Shown here piece after piece: positions 48,316-60,300 of a stretch of DNA of 64,000 nucleotides. Under the pieces are notes generated by a model. It was not told the DNA's origin and made no database searches. It saw only the letters and a program-made list of their open reading frames with translations. Numbering within the stretch: the first letter of the stretch is position 1; each line of letters begins with the position of its first letter. The stretch comes from Paralichthys olivaceus. Taxonomy: Eukaryota > Chordata > Actinopteri > Pleuronectiformes > Paralichthyidae. The DNA is taken from contig NC_091095.1 in NCBI RefSeq assembly GCF_024713975.1, positions 12,501 to 76,500 of the forward strand, given 5' to 3'. The position numbers and the translations under genes are program-made.

Positions 48316-49282
48316 TCAAATCATTCGAGTCATTTTTAGTGAAAAGGATTTTTATTGGTGGTGAATTTATCAAAACACAGATTCACATGTTTCTTCACAT
48401 TTTCTCTCTGAAATCTTTGTCTCTAAATGTTTGATTTTTTCGCTCATGCAGCGCAGGACCTGATGACCTCTGACCCCTGAGGGCTCCTCAGCCAATAAGA
48501 TCGCTGCATTCTTTACAACATGAATGTCATCAGCGTAGGTAAGAAAATATAAAAAGAGAGATTTTTGTCCTTAAACAGTAAAATATCTCACTCCCTCTCC
48601 ATACACTGCCATCAGAACACAGAAAACTGATGAAAACTCACCAACATTATTGAACACAACCTGAACACGGGACTACAAGGACCAGAATGCACTGGGATAG
48701 ATGCAGGAACAAAAAGAGAAAAAACAACAGATTTATTCCTTCATTTCTCACATGAATCATTTTTAAACAGAAAATGGCACAAACATTAAATAAGAAAATG
48801 AGGAAACGTCAACGTCAGTTTGTTTTCAGTGCCTTGTTTCTGTCTTGAGTCTAAGTGCTACGTCACAGTGCGCTCCTTAGTTATACTGCATTTCCCAGCA
48901 TGCCCCTGCTCGTCGAGACAAGGACATGTTCCCCTACAGCAGAGATGATAGAGGGATGATAGGAAGACATGACAAAAACCCATAGGAAGTTCTTCACCTC
49001 GACCACACGATGTCGCTGTTTGTCCTTCACAAAAAAATTCAGCACCATGTGGAAAAGGCCATTTAATTTTTATTCTGCAAAAAAACATTTGTTTCAAAGT
49101 AACAGAAACAAGATGACCCCGCCTCTTGTATATGAAGGGGTGGGATTAGTGTGACACCTATTTTGAATGACCCCCGTCACCCCCGCCCCCCAATGAAGAC
49201 CCAACAAGTCTTTGGCAGATTTACAGGAAAGAGGCTGGAGGTGGACGAGAGACATAGAGATAAACAGAGAGAGAGACAGAGA

Positions 49283-49315
<33 letters not shown>

Positions 49316-50129
49316 CAGAGTTTTAAAAAAATCTAATTTTCAGTTGAATTTTTTAAATATTTTTTTAAAATTAAATGTAAAATTGATTTGAACTGAATCT
49401 GAGAAAATAAACCCTGAGCATGAATTTTAAAAATCATATAACAATCAAAGAAGGAAACAGAAAAATGAATATTAAAATAATGTTTCAGCTATTTTTTAAT
49501 ACACCAAAAAATCCTCTAAAATCTTTAAATCTTGAGGAGATAAAAAAAAAGATCTTGTTCAGTTATAAAAAGTCCGATTCTATCTTCACCTCCAGCTTTT
49601 CATTTATATCTTTTATTTGATTTCTTTATTAATTCTTAGTTTGGATACTTTTATATTTTTGTTGTTTTCATGACTTTTCTCTTTGTGTTTCTTTCTCCAT
49701 GATTCTGTTCATGTTTTATTTTGCTGTAAATAAAGTTAAAATAAAGTTTAAATTTAATGAAGGATTTTTGTTGTGAGAATATAAAATAATAACTCAGTCA
49801 TTTAAAAAATGAAAATCTGTGGTATTTCAGCCTCCTGAGCCTCCGTACAGCTGTGGTTCTTTCAGTTGGATTTTCAATTTTGTCGTCTGAGCTGAAAGGT
49901 TTTCATCAGAGAACAGAGTCGATGGCGTCGACAGTGTCTCCACTAATATTGTTAAACAGAACCAGCAGCCACCTGAGCTCCAGGCTCCTCTCACCAACAG
50001 CACCTGCCTCCTGATTGGCTCTGCTGCTGGGTGTACTTCAGGTGAAGGTCAGAGGTCAGGGAGACGGAGCTGGATAGGTTTCCTGTGTCCGATCTGTCAG
50101 AGAGACAAAAGGAGGATGAAGAGGAGGTA
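48316..50129. other. efna2 3' UTR and flank, no other gene seen
   Basis: This stretch lies downstream of the efna2 stop on the minus strand. It is AT-rich, with a (GA)n run at 49260-49320. Minus-strand AATAAA candidates (TTTATT on plus, for example 49715-49720) could serve efna2, but which one is used cannot be told. Confidence 0.5.
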
Positions 50130-53093
50130 CTATGAGGGGGCGAGGGAGAGGACAAAGAGTGTGGTGAGCAACATGGTGACCAGCAGGGGGAGGCGGGGCA
50201 GAGTGAGGACGCAGCCGCCTGTGGTGTCATCAGTCAGAAACGGCTCCGGAGACTCGTACACAGAGTCGTCTGGAAACAGAAAAAATCATTCAGAATCACA
50301 TGTTTCTGTCTGTCACATTTTTCAAACATCTTTCAAGTGTTTGACCAATCAGAGGCCTTGAAACATTAGATTGAACAGACAGACAAACAGACAGATAGAT
50401 AAATAGATAGATAGAGAGAGAGAGAGTGAAATAGAGAGAGAGAGGTGAAGAACAGACTCACTGGTTGGTTTGACGTAAACTTTCAGCTTCAAACAAGGTT
50501 TTCCAACCAAATTCAGATGAGGAGACGCTGCAGAGAAAAGTTTATTTTACTACAGTTACACACCAATAACTGATTAATAACTGATTAATAACAGATTTAT
50601 AACTGATGAATAACTGTTTAATAACTGATAAAAAAATATTAATAACTGATTAATAACTAATGAATAACGGATTCATAACTGATGAATAACTGATAAAAAA
50701 ATTATTAATAACTGATGAATAACTGATGAATAACTGATTAAAAAATGATTAATAACTGATTAATAACTCATCAACAACTGATCAATAACTGATTAATAAC
50801 TGATGAATAACTGATGAATAACTAATTAATAACTGATTAATAACTGATTTAAAAATGATTAATAACTAATTCATAACTGATTAATAACTCATCAATAACT
50901 GATGAATAACTGATTAATAACTGATTAATAACTGATTAATAACTGATTAATAACTGATGAATAACTGATTAAAAAATGATTAATAACTAATTCATAACTG
51001 ATTAATAACTCATCAATAACTGATGAATAACTGATTAATAACTGATTAATAACTGATGAATAACTGATTAGAAAATGATTAATAACTAATAAATAACTGA
51101 TTAATAACTGATGAATAACTGATAAATAACGGATGAATAACTGATCAATAACTGATTAATAGCTGATTAATAACTGATCAATAAGTGATGAATAACTGAT
51201 TAAAAATGATTAATAACTAATAAATACCTGCTTTATAACTGATGAATAACTGATTTATAACTGATGAATAACTGATGAATAACTGATGAATAACTGATTA
51301 ATAGCTGATGAATAACTGATGAATAACTGATTAATAAATGATGAATAACTGATTAGTAACTGATTAATAACTGATGAATAACTGATTAATAACTGATGAA
51401 TAACTGATTAATAACCAATGAATAACTAATAAATAACTGATTTATTACTGATTAATAACTGATGAATAACTGATTAATAACTGATGAATAACCAATGAAT
51501 AACTGATTAATAACTGATTTATTACTGATTAATAACTGATGAATAACTGATTAATAACTGATGAATAACTGATTAATAACTGATGAATAACTGATTAATA
51601 ACTGATGAATAACTGATTAGAAAATGATTAATAACTAATAAATAACTGATTAATAAATGATGAATAACTGATTAATAACTGATGAATAACTGATCAATAA
51701 CTTATATAATATTAATTTTAATCAGTACTCTCAGATGTAATAGTACTCACATATGTAATAGTACTCTCAGATATAATGAATACTCTCAGATGTAATAGTA
51801 CTCACAGATGTAATAGTACTCTCAGATGTAATAGTACTCTCATATATAATGAATACTCACAGATGTAATAGTACTCTCAGATGTAATAGTACTCTCAGAT
51901 GTAATAGTACTCACAGATGTAATAGTACTCTCAGATATAATGAGTACTCTCAGATGTAATAGTACTCACAGATGTAATAGTACTCTCAGATATAATGAGT
52001 ACTCTCACATGTAATAGTACTCACAGATGTAATAGTACTGTCAGATATAGTAGTACTCACAGATGTAATAGTACTCTCAGATATAATGAGTACTCTCAGA
52101 TGTAATAGTACTCACAGATGTAATAGTACTGTCAGATGTAATAGTACTCTCAGATATAGTAGTACTCACAGATGTAATAGTACTCTCAGATATAGTAGTA
52201 CTCACAGATGTAATAGTACTCACAGATGTAATAGTACTCTCAGATATAGTAGTACTCACAGATATAGTAGTACTCACAGATGTAATAGTACTCTCAGATA
52301 TAGTAGTACTCACAGATGTAATAGTACTCACAGATGTAATAGTACTCTCAGATATAGTAGTACTCACAGATGTAATAGTACTCTCAGATATAATGAGTAC
52401 TCTCAGATGTAATAGTACTCACAGATGTAATAGTACTGTCAGATGTAATAGTACTCTCAGATATAGTAGTACTCACAGATGTAATAGTACTCTCAGATAT
52501 AGTAGTACTCACAGATGTAATAGTACTCACAGATGTAATAGTACTCTCAGATATAGTAGTACTCACAGATGTAATAGTACTCACAGATGTAATAGTACTC
52601 TCAGATGTAATAGTACTCACAGATGTAATAGTACTGTCAGATGTAATAGTACTCTCAGATATAGTAGTACTCACAGATGTAATAGTACTCTCAGATATAG
52701 TAGTACTCACAGATGTAATAGTACTCTCAGATATAGTAGTACTCACAGATGTAATAGTACTCACAGATGTAATAGTACTCTCAGATATAGTAGTACTCAC
52801 AGATGTAATAGTACTCGTGTCCCGGTCTGAACTCGAAGCCGAGGCTAAACGGAGTGAACAGCTGGAACTTCTCGGAGAACTTGAGTGGTCCGCTGACGCT
52901 CAGTGGGCGGTTACACTCCCAGCGTTTGAATCCCTTCCTGCGGTGGTCACACGTGGTGTAACCATCGTAGTTCACCATGTACAACACATACTGCTCCATG
53001 TGCTCCGATGACTCCACCCCCTCGTAGTGCGGACAGTATACGTCCAGGTAGTCGTTGATCACCACCTCCACCGTGTACTCGCCACCGAAGAAC
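50130..53093 (-). CDS. efna2: Ephrin-A, exons 2-4 (partial; efna2 likely)
   Basis: Three exons in phase: 53093-52801, 50527-50462 and 50269-50130 (TAG). Exon 2 encodes the ephrin receptor-binding domain: [43 protein letters not shown] and [20 protein letters not shown], ending GHEYYYI. Exon 3 gives [13 protein letters not shown], with the last conserved Cys. Exon 4 gives [11 protein letters not shown] and ends in a hydrophobic tail ([20 protein letters not shown]), the GPI-anchor signal. Ephrin-As are membrane-tethered ligands of EphA receptors in axon guidance and tissue borders. EFNA2 fits best (YTVEV at the exon start, short linker); EFNA5 has a longer tail. Exon 1 with the signal peptide was not found up to 64000. 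Intron 2 is almost wholly tandem repeat. Confidence 0.88.
50395..50445. repeat. (GATA/GAGA) simple repeat
   Basis: A short run of ATAGATAG and GAGAGAGA lies in efna2 intron 3, directly beyond the exon 3 donor on the minus strand. Confidence 0.8.
50564..51701. repeat. 11-bp minisatellite TAACTGATGAA in efna2 intron 2
   Basis: TAACTGATGAA and TAACTGATTAA units run for about 1.14 kb. The array starts only about 35 bp from the exon 3 acceptor and continues almost up to the second array at 51725. Confidence 0.95.
51725..52800. repeat. 18-bp minisatellite carrying the efna2 exon-2 donor sequence
   Basis: On the minus strand the unit is GTGAGTACTATTACATCT, with variants GAGAGT and ACTACTATATCT. 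The last exonic bases of efna2 exon 2 plus the donor, GAGTACTATTACATCT|GTGAGT, are the same sequence, and the array begins at intron base 1. The exonic part codes EYYYI, conserved in ephrins, so the gene is the likely source of the repeat. Confidence 0.95.
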
Positions 53094-53104
53094 CTGAGGA
53101 GCAG

Positions 53105-53510
53105 AAGACGTATAATAAAATATAAATATAAAATAATATAATTAATTAAAATAAAGTATAATATAATAAAATAAAATATAGTATAAAATAAGATAATTAA
53201 TTATAATAAAGTATAATATAGTAAAATAAAATGTAGTATAAAATAATATAATTAATTATAATAAAGTATAATATAATAAAATACAATATAGTATAGTGTA
53301 ATATATTATGATAAAATTAAATATAATGTAAAATAATATAATTTATTATAATAAAATAAAATTAAATATTATTAATTATAATAAAATACAATATAATATG
53401 ATTAATTTGTATAATAAAATACAATATAATATGATTAATTTGTATAATAAAATATATTATAAATAATATTATTAAATGTAATAAAATACAATATAATCAA
53501 TAACTGATAT
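53105..53510. repeat. AT-rich degenerate tandem repeat
   Basis: Variants of ATAAAATATAATATAATTAA run from just beyond exon 2 of efna2, in intron 1. Confidence 0.85.
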
Positions 53511-53682
53511 AATATTGACATCAATATTGATAAATAAATGAGTCATTAATAATTCACCTTTTGTTTTTGGCATCATCACATCTTTAGTTTGTTTATTTGT
53601 TGTTGTGGGTCATTAATAAAGAGAAACACAAGAGTCACAGTGAGGAACATGTTTGTGTTTTATTTACTGACTCTTTACCACT

Positions 53683-53683
<1 letters not shown>

Positions 53684-53716
<33 letters not shown>
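53684..53716. repeat. (TG)n microsatellite
   Basis: A pure TG run in efna2 intron 1 or flank. Confidence 0.9.
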
Positions 53717-53718
<2 letters not shown>

Positions 53719-54427
53719 TCTTTGTCTTTGCTAACACCATTAGCAAAGTGCAGCTAACTCAGTTAGCTTGAATGACTAAGAGCTGGAGAGCGGTGCTGCA
53801 CTCACTGACCTCTGCCGCTCACATCATCACTCATCTGTATAATGGACTCCAGCTCGGTGTCCGTCCCAGCATGCCGCAGGGTCATCTTCATCAAAACTGT
53901 CATCTTCATCAACACCGTCATCTTCATCAACACAGCAAAACTTTGCTGTGTAAAGATCAGTGTTGTTGTTTACAGCTCGACCCTCATCACCAAAACATCT
54001 GGAGTCTCCTCGTCTTTCGAAGGTGACGTCTTTGTCTTCTACGTGTACGGCTCCTCTTCTTCAGATTTGTGTTCTTCCAGTTTCACGTCCGTCACGTGTT
54101 AGAAACCTCAGAGACACGCCCACTCGCTCTCTGAGAAGGTTCCAGCTGTTTTCTCTCAAGGACTCACTCTGACCTCTGACATTTTACAGATGTTTCACTA
54201 GAGGCTGCAGGAGAAGATCCAGAACATGTGCAGAGACACTGACTCAGACATTTGTTCACTCATACGAACATGTGAGGAACATGTGAGGAACATGTGAGGA
54301 ACATGTTCAGTTGTCAGATGTCTGAAAACACCCTCAGAGAAAAACAACACAGTGTCAGTGATTCTGACGCACACACACACACACACCTGATCTGAAGCAT
54401 TGTCTGTCAGCGATGCAGCAGGTTCAC

Positions 54428-54603
54428 TCCTTCATTTATTCACTCATTCACTCCTTTATTCATTCACTCATTCATTCACTCCTTCACCCCTTCATTCATT
54501 CACTCATTCACTCCTTCATTCATTCACTCCTTCCCTCATTCATTCATTCACTCATTCACTCCTTCATTCATTCACTCATTCATTCATTCACTCCTTCCCT
54601 TCA
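54428..54603. repeat. Tandem repeat of TTCATTCACTCC-like units
   Basis: Units CATTCACT, CCTTCATT and TCATTCAT alternate. All three forward frames stay open only because of the repeat. Confidence 0.9.
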
Positions 54604-54862
54604 TTGCCTCTATCACCCTCATCCAAGGAGGAAGAGGAGGAGTGATGTGCTTGGCTGCGGGGATTTGATTGACATTCATCTCCAGCCAATTGAGACAGAC
54701 TAACGGAGCGGGAAGCTTCTCTGGCAACCACAAGAGAATCTATCAGAGCTGTCAATCAAAGACAGAGAGACAAAGTGTTGATCGCTCGATTTATGAAGCA
54801 TGGCCTTCTCTCCCACGATGCACCTCTCCATCTCTCTCTCACACACACACACACACACACTT

Positions 54863-55060
54863 TAAATGGTAAACATTTTCTTATAGTCTCGATAATGACA
54901 GTGAAGGAAATTCAGGAAAATATCTTGCCCAAGGACACTTCGGCATGCAGATGGGGGTGACTGGGATCGAACCACTGACCTTCTGGTTGAGGATGACCTC
55001 CTCTCAGTTCGATCCCTGGTTCCAGTCCGCATTTCAAAGTCTTTGAATACTCAATCGGAC
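54863..55060. repeat. tRNA-derived SINE-like piece
   Basis: CTTGCCCAAGGACACTTCGG and GGGATCGAACCACTGACCTT form the inverted B-box region of a common fish SINE; GGTTCGATCCC on the minus strand fits a pol III B box. A related copy is at 61740-61910. Confidence 0.5.
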
Positions 55061-55699
55061 CGTGTGTGTTATAAATGTGTGTGAATGTGACTTGTACTGT
55101 AAATAGCTTCCATTTGTCAACCAGTCTCTATAAATATAATATAAATATAATAAATATATACGTCTCCAGCTAAATATGTTTCAGTTTGATTCTCACCCAT
55201 CTGCCCCAAAAGGTGGGGGAGGGGTAACAGCAGCATGACCGTGACCAATCAATGAAGTGGGGGAGGGAGGGGGGTGTCAACACTTCATAGTGTGAGTCTG
55301 ATGATCTGTCCACTGATCGTCATCATGAAAGTTTAAAAGACTGAAAGTCAATTAATCAATAAATAATAAGCAACAAAATTGTTTCAGATTCTGAACTACG
55401 AAGATTTGTTGTATTTATCAAACACTTTTCTGTTTGAGACACACGAGAGAAAAAGTCTCTGAGCTGCAGCTGCTCTCTGTTCTCTCTCCCGTTTTCAGAC
55501 ATGAACTGAAGTCCTGACGTGTTCCTTACATGTTCCTCACATGTTCTGCAGGTTCTGTATGTGAGTCAGTGTCTCTGGACATGTTCTGGATCTTCTCCTG
55601 CAGCCTCTAGAGAAACATCTGTAAAATGTCAGAGTGAGTCCATGTGAGAAAAAACAGCAGGAAAACAGAAGCAGTGAAACAGTTTGAGAGTCTTCGTGT

Positions 55700-57140
55700 C
55701 CTCAGGGTTCAGTTAACTGTAATATGTATCTTCACCAGTAGATGTCTCTAAATATCTTCAACATCCTTAGGTATCGTACATGTGAATATAGACAAGATGT
55801 CTAATACTTAATAATTACTTAATTTAATTTCAATTTAGAGTTTTAAGTTTCAGGAACATAATTATTTAACAAATTAATATTGATCCCTGATCTGATATTT
55901 TGTATCTCAACACAGAAATTAAGAAGACATTTTTTAGTACAAAACTGTAAATTAAAGAATCCATATTTATATAAAATATATATTTATAATTCTGTTAGAA
56001 CATTAAACATGAGAATTAATAGGAAGCTGATCATTTGTGATTTGTACGAAATAAAATACAAAATTCAGAATATATTTATAAACTGATTATTACAAAAGAT
56101 TGTACTCATCATTGACACACTGATCACTCACACACCTACTACAACAATCATTTAAAAACTTTATTTCTTAAAATTCAATCTCTACAAACTGTTAATGTTC
56201 CTCTGATGTTTACCTGATGTTTTATTTCTTTGTATTATTTACAGAATATTTAAACATTTGAAATCACACATGCTAATATAAAATATTAATATTTTATTAT
56301 TACTTGTTTATCAGTATATAAAACATAATTCTTCACAAAATTCTCTCTGTTGAAATTATTTAATATCAAACAATAATTCATAAAATGATCAAATTGATAA
56401 ACAAAAATATTATTTAAGTCAAAATGATTTAGTGAAATATAAACATTACATAATTTCAGAAAATGTGGGTGTATAAAGGATTGATCATAATTCACTATTA
56501 TAGTATATATTTTATTGAAATAAGTTGCAGAAGAACTATTCATATTTGACAGAAAATATTATTACTCCATATTCCAGTTTTATTTATCGTGAGGAACTGG
56601 ATTATTTATTGGTTTGTCATTAAATTAAATCAATAGCATATTATTATATAATTAATATAATTTATTTGATGAAATTTAACATTTTGAATAAAAAGTAAAA
56701 TTAAAATTACTAATTATAAAGTTATAAATAAATGATTTTCTACGTCTTTGTGAAAACGCTTCAGATCTTTGTGTGTGTATGGTGGGGGACATTAGGGGGG
56801 GTGGGGGTGGATTAGTTCTCCTCGACTGACCATCATCCCCCCTCCTGTCAGCCTGTCAGCCGCAGACATGCTCCACCAATCACACGCCTCCTCCAAGGGT
56901 AGCTGCATCATTCCCAGAATTCCCTGAGTGGACGGAGCATTCCCTCCAAAGATCCTGCCGCAGCACGAGATCTCACTCTAATTAAACCTGAAGGCTGATT
57001 TCATTTCAATTACTTTCACTGACCAATCATGACTCAACACTTCACAAGCCAATCGCTTCATCAACCATCCATCCATCCAAATATTCATTCATCCATCCAC
57101 ATTAATTCATTCATCCCTTCTCCTGTGCGCTTGGAATTTT
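55700..57140. other. AT-rich efna2 intron or flank, no gene seen
   Basis: Very AT-rich single-copy-looking DNA. No exon, RNA gene or clear element was seen. Confidence 0.5.
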
Positions 57141-57270
57141 TTGTGTTACAACCCTGTCAAAAGTCCCCAACTCTCTCACTCATTCACTAACTCACAAACA
57201 CTAATACACACACAAACACTCGCTCACTCACAAACACTCACTCATTCAGTCACACACAAACACTCTCTCA
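57141..57270. repeat. CTCACAAACACT tandem repeat
   Basis: Imperfect units of CACTCACAAACACTCACTC lie directly beside the LINE tail. Confidence 0.75.
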
Positions 57271-58310
57271 CAACATTTACATTTACATTTAGGGCATTTA
57301 ACAGACGCCTTTGTCCAAAGCTACTCACAATAAGTACATTTGTCACAAGAGAGAAACCACAACATATCCCCGTCGATGGGGTAAAACCAAATATAGAAAC
57401 AATTGTCAAGCCCTCATCTGAGGATCGTCACTGCTATTTGTGAAAGATTCTTAAGTTCTATGATTGAAGTGCTACTCATACAAACATACAAGTGCATACG
57501 TTTTTTGTTTGTTTGTTTGTTTGTTTTTTTGGGGGGGGTTGGGAGGGAGTCATGCTATGCAGGGTTGAGGTGAAGTCTGAACAAATGAGTCTTGAGTCTG
57601 TAGCAGAAGATGGAGAGCGATTCCGTTGTCCATTGACATTGGTCAGGAGTTTGTTCCACCACTGAGGTGCCAAAACAGAGTCGCCACTTCGCTGAGCGGG
57701 CTTTGTTTGCTCTCAGCGATAGGGGTACCAGTCGGCCAGCTGATGTAGGTGAGCGAAATGCTCTCGCTGGGGCATGTGGTCTGACCAGTGTTTGGAGGTA
57801 GACGGGTACAGTTCCATTGACGGCCTTGAAGGCCAGCACCATCGTCTTGAATCAGATGCGGGCTTCAACAGGAAGCCAGTGGAGGTCACAGAGGAGGGGG
57901 GTCACATGGGAGAATTTGGGAAGATTGTAAACGAGGCGCGCTGCAGCGTTCTGGATACGCTGCAACAGTTTAGTCGCAGAGGCTGGGAGTCCAGCCAAGA
58001 GGGAGTTGCAGTAGTACAGGCAGGAGATGACCAGCGCTCGGGGAGTTACATTCCGAGATGCACGTCGCAACGTGGGTGCTGGAGGAGGATGTGGGAAAAG
58101 AGGGGAACAGTTGGGTGTCGTCAGTATAACAGTGGTAAGAGAATCCATGCGATGTGATTGCAGAGCCTAGTGATCTGGTGTATAGTGAAAACAGAAGTGG
58201 TCCTAATACTGAGCCTTGAGGGACACCAGTTTCCAGAAGGCAGGGATTCCTGTGACCCGGGTTTTCATGTCAAGTCTCTGCCCCCTGATGTGGACGCTGT
58301 TACATGAATA
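57270..58310 (-). mobile_element. LINE RT C-terminal fragment with 3' tail
   Basis: On the minus strand 58148-57852 reads [20 protein letters not shown], then IQNAAARLVYNLPKFSHVTP and LHWLPVEARI. The next frame continues MVLAFKAVNGTVPVYLQTLV, RPHAPARAFRSPTSAGRLVP and RLKTHLFRLHL. This is the end of a fish LINE reverse transcriptase. The 3' end is a characteristic tail with (ACATTT)n repeats at 57274-57291 on the plus strand. A frameshift and stops make it inactive. Confidence 0.85.
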
Positions 58311-59520
58311 TGAACAAGTGCTGAGTGGACGCACAGTTGCTGGTATGAGTCCCACGTCCTCCTCTGATGACCACGTTCACAACAAATCTGTCTGACCATA
58401 AAGACCAACTCACAACCGAGCAGAGAATCCTGGGCTGCTGCGAGGAGGAGGAGGATTTAAGTTTCTCCTTGTGGACAAGACAAGGACAGATGATGAATGA
58501 TAAAATGAAGGTGTGTTCCCAGCATCCAGTGGGAGTGGAGGAGGAGGACGTACATAGGGTCTGTTTTGGTGGAAAAATGGGCTCAACAGGTGCCGCTTCC
58601 ATTTAAACACTTTGAACACAGCGGTGCAAGGCATCATGGGAGGCCTGTTTATTTATTCATTGAAGACTGAAGTGACATTCTGTGAGCGGACGTGACTCCT
58701 CCCACTGCATCCTGAGGTGAGACATGATGGGAGCTGCTGAGGGCCAGAGGGGGAGTAGACTAAGCGGCGAGGGCACAACGACATGGTAATTAATAACCAT
58801 GAGGATTTTTAAACATTAGACTACGTGACACAGAAGAGCATCGATCTATACATTTATGAATTATTAAAATCAATCTTTTTCATCATATCCTTAAAACCTG
58901 ATTTGATCCTTGACACATTGTGGCTGTCACCTCGTTCTAAAACCAGAAAAAGAAAGAGAGAACTCACCTCCGCCTCCCAGATGATGGGAGCTAAAGCCGA
59001 CGACTGATTAAGACCGACGGTTCCGTGAGTAACTGAGATACAGTTTTTTTTTAGTTATGTGTGTGTCCGCAGGAAAACCAGGAGTTCTGAGTTGTGCTTC
59101 TTTTGTGTTGACAACTGAAGATGATTCAGTGAAGTTCTCCGGTCAGTGACATCACCTGTTCCTCCTGTTCTACACAGTCTCCATGTGTCTCTGAACCTGC
59201 GTCTGAGGTTGTGTGGAACCACATGTTCCTCAGGAGCCAACAAGGTAGCAGAGGGAGAACTACAGCTCCCAGCATGCCCTGGGACTCACTGCAGGTACTG
59301 ACAGGAGAGACAGACTGAGAGGAACCCTGAGCTGTCTGCACCCCGATGTCACCATGTCACCATGGCAACACACTCAAAGCAGTCCTGATCTGTTTCAAGT
59401 GAGGTTGAGAGGGTTGGGGGGGGACACTTGTCCGTCCAGAATGTAGACATGTCCCACAGGATCTGAGACACATGTTCACCCAGTTTCTTCTTATTATACA
59501 TGTATTTATATATTTATATT
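58311..59520. other. Non-coding DNA, no gene seen
   Basis: No exon with family similarity. Short frames here lack splice context. Some GA-rich stretches (58440-58460) are present. Confidence 0.5.
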
Positions 59521-59525
59521 GTGAC

Positions 59526-59529
59526 TATA

Positions 59530-59563
<34 letters not shown>

Positions 59564-59570
59564 TTTAATT
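59526..59570. repeat. (TA)n followed by poly-T
   Basis: A TA run passes into about 20 T residues. This could be the poly-A end of a minus-strand insertion, but no element body was recognised. Confidence 0.8.
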
Positions 59571-59949
59571 TAAACTGATGGGTTTAAAAGCAACAAGTCA
59601 GGACTTAAAAGAGATACACAACCTTTACACACTGACACACACACATTCATGAAATTGTTGTGTGGACAAAAGTGAATGAATAAATGAAAGGAAACAAGGA
59701 GAGAGTGAAGGAAATGGAGGGGAAAGGAAGACAGAGGAAGGAAGGAGGGGAGGAATTAAAAGAAGGGGAAGATGAATAATCATAGAAAAGTGATGACCAC
59801 TGCAGAGGATGTATTTATGAAAACACACACCATGAATTATTACTGGCTGCTGAAAACCATCTGCAGGCCATCCACCAATCACAGAGCTCTATAACTGTCA
59901 GCCAATCAGAGAGTAGGGATCACAGCAACTAGGGTTAAACACCTTTCGT

Positions 59950-60300
59950 CTTGTTTCCTCTCCTTCCTCTCCTCTTCCTCTCCTTCCTCACTTCCTCTCC
60001 TCTTCCTCTCCCTCTCCTTCCTCTCCTCTCCTCTTCGTCTCCTTCCTCCCTTCTTCTCCTCTTCCTCTCCTTCTTCACTTCCTCTCCTTCCTCTCATTCC
60101 TCTTCTCTTTCTCTTCCTTTCCTTCCTCTCTTCTTTCTCTTCCTTTCTTTCCTCTCTCCTTCCTCTTCCCTTTCTCTTCCTTTCTTCTCTCCTCTTTCAC
60201 ATCCTCTCCTTCCTCTTCCCTTTCTCCTCCTTTACTTCCTCTCCTCTTTCTCTTCCTCTTCCTCTTCCTCTCCTCTTCCTTTCCTTCCTCTCCTTCCTTA
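59950..60300. repeat. 350-bp polypyrimidine tract
   Basis: The plus strand is nearly all C and T (CTCTTCCTCTCCTTCCT units); the minus strand is polypurine. Open frames on both strands (LPLLPLLF, EEEKKGGRRR) are products of the composition. Confidence 0.95.

Larger units (their letters stand above)
54161..55640. repeat. Large inverted repeat, arms 54161-54305 and 55521-55640
   Basis: The left arm reads GACTCACTCTGACCTCTGAC, then GAGGCTGCAGGAGAAGATCC and AGAGACACTGACTCA. The right arm carries the reverse complement (TGAGTCAGTGTCTCTG, GGATCTTCTCCTGCAGCCTC, TGTCAGAGTGAGTC). The loop is about 1.2 kb and holds the TTCATTCACTCC array (54428-54603). It could be a foldback transposon or two inverted copies of one element. 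Confidence 0.7.

Noticed and set aside
51725..52800. CRISPR-like array
   Set aside because: The repeats touch each other with no unique spacers, and the genome is a vertebrate's.
52077..52830. Frames reading [12 protein letters not shown] and [12 protein letters not shown]
   Set aside because: Products of the intronic 18-bp array, in frames other than the ephrin frame; no evidence of translation.
53842..54172. Candidate ephrin exon 1 or other gene near 53.8-54.2 kb
   Set aside because: No signal peptide followed by the ephrin VYWN-type motif on the minus strand; the plus-strand frames lack family similarity and splice support.
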